In this document: one piece after another, positions 6,562-6,858 of the stretch | Position numbering within the stretch: the stretch's first letter is position 1 | How the letters are laid out: each line of letters starts with the position of its first letter | Source of the DNA: an uncultured beta proteobacterium | GTDB taxonomy: Bacteria > Pseudomonadota > Gammaproteobacteria > Burkholderiales > Rhodocyclaceae | Reading direction: 5' to 3' | Assembly: GCA_903910495.1 (NCBI GenBank) | Contig: CAIVZW010000530.1 | Location: 1-6,858 of the forward strand | DNA length: 6,858 nt | The notes under the pieces: generated by a model | What the model saw: the letters and a program-made list of their open reading frames with translations, nothing else | Database searches by the model: none | Told to the model about the DNA's origin: nothing | Position numbers and translations under genes: made by a program

Positions 6562-6601
6562 GACGAGTAGGGCCTTGGCAATACCGACAACGGGGCTTTT
6601 T
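6543..6601 (+). terminator. Terminator-like structure with alternative stem downstream of the kinase
   Basis: GCCCCG (6546-6551) can pair with CGGGGC (6591-6596), which is followed directly by TTTTT (6597-6601), the shape of a Rho-independent terminator though with a long 39-nt loop. The same left arm can instead form a shorter-range 7-bp stem, AAGGCCC (6543-6549) with GGGCCTT (6570-6576). The two pairings share bases and exclude each other. It lies about 95 nt after the kinase stop and most likely ends the operon transcript. An attenuator reading is possible but unsupported, since no gene on this strand follows within the window. Confidence 0.5.
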
Positions 6602-6647
6602 CTACAGCCGATATCATCCTGGCGGATCATTAGCTTTTTTCCCTATG

Positions 6648-6678
6648 CAGTCACCGTTCCGATTGCCGCTGGTGACTG
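6648..6678. repeat. Perfect 8-bp inverted repeat
   Basis: CAGTCACC (6648-6655) and GGTGACTG (6671-6678) form a perfect 8-bp inverted repeat around a 15-nt spacer. No T-run follows on + and none is evident on the other strand directly next to it. It lies in non-coding DNA at the change from GC-rich to AT-rich sequence. It could be an operator, a hairpin in a 3' untranslated region or chance. No transposase or target duplication is visible nearby. Confidence 0.4.
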
Positions 6679-6797
6679 GCGATGTCGATTCCTGTCAGCG
6701 ACCAAGCATCCGGAAATCGCCATAGCAATCATGCGAGTAATAAATCCATATCAACAATTACATGGTGGTGCGGTAAGTTTCGTGGTGATTAAAAGAA

Positions 6798-6857
6798 TTA
6801 TTCGTTTCTCTTTACTTCGCGAATACACTTCAAATCATCCTGCAACTTATCCGCAAA
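6798..6857 (-). CDS. Possible C-terminal end of a minus-strand gene (partial, weak)
   Basis: Reading the minus strand from the window edge, one frame is open for 19 codons and ends in TAA (complement of 6798-6800). It gives a charged, helix-like tail, FADKLQDDLKCIREVKRNE. A convergent gene ending here would fit the terminator-like sequence between it and the kinase. The codon and base composition is much more AT-rich than that of the operon. A 19-codon open run is short enough to be chance, so this is only a pointer to what may lie beyond the window. Confidence 0.25.
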   Translation of the reverse strand, partial: FADKLQDDLKCIREVKRNE

Positions 6858-6858
6858 A

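Larger units (their letters stand above)
6602..6858. other. Non-coding stretch turning AT-rich at the window end
   Basis: I see no convincing gene here apart from the possible minus-strand end listed separately. A second T-run (TTTTTT near 6635) lacks a convincing stem. From about 6720 on, the sequence is clearly more AT-rich than the operon, as expected for an intergenic or regulatory region or for DNA of other origin. I found no tRNA, CRISPR or insertion-sequence end. Confidence 0.4.

Noticed and set aside
1..6858. tRNA, rRNA, CRISPR array or insertion-sequence genes
   Set aside because: No cloverleaf, regularly spaced repeats or transposase sequence was found on either strand.

Overview
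The window is GC-rich coding DNA, all on the + strand, from what looks like a proteobacterium. Codon use, GC-rich third positions and the gene families fit a beta- or alphaproteobacterium; this is an inference and no marker gene fixes the taxon. It covers part of a carbohydrate or organic-acid uptake and catabolism operon built around TRAP (tripartite ATP-independent periplasmic) transporters.

Layout: (1) 1-1241, a TRAP large permease (DctM type) whose first ~15 residues lie upstream of the window. (2) 1242-1404, a short gap with a strong Shine-Dalgarno and a 28-codon reading frame that resembles the start of a dctP gene and ends in an ATGA overlap with the next gene. (3) 1405-1908 dctQ, 1905-3182 a second dctM, and 3221-4189 dctP, a complete second TRAP system. 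(4) 4190-4447, GC-rich sequence with two hairpins directly after dctP and no gene I can identify. (5) About 4447-4780, the 3' remnant of a TIM-barrel sugar phosphate isomerase/epimerase. It lacks its N-terminal part, and a 4-base tandem duplication (CTTA CTTA) shifts its C-terminal frame. (6) 4811-6448, a full-length FGGY-family sugar kinase, xylulokinase-like. (7) 6449-6858, non-coding or unassigned: a terminator-like structure, an 8-bp inverted repeat, and an AT-rich end where a minus-strand gene may enter.

How it works together: DctP would bind the substrate in the periplasm and DctQ/DctM would import it using an ion gradient. An isomerase/epimerase (now apparently broken) and the FGGY kinase would then convert and phosphorylate it for central metabolism. 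The substrate cannot be read from the sequence; a sugar, sugar alcohol or keto-sugar is the natural inference from the kinase. The most interesting features are signs of decay and rearrangement: two large permeases with only one intact binding protein, an apparent dctP stub fused to the next dctQ, and a broken isomerase inside an otherwise healthy operon.
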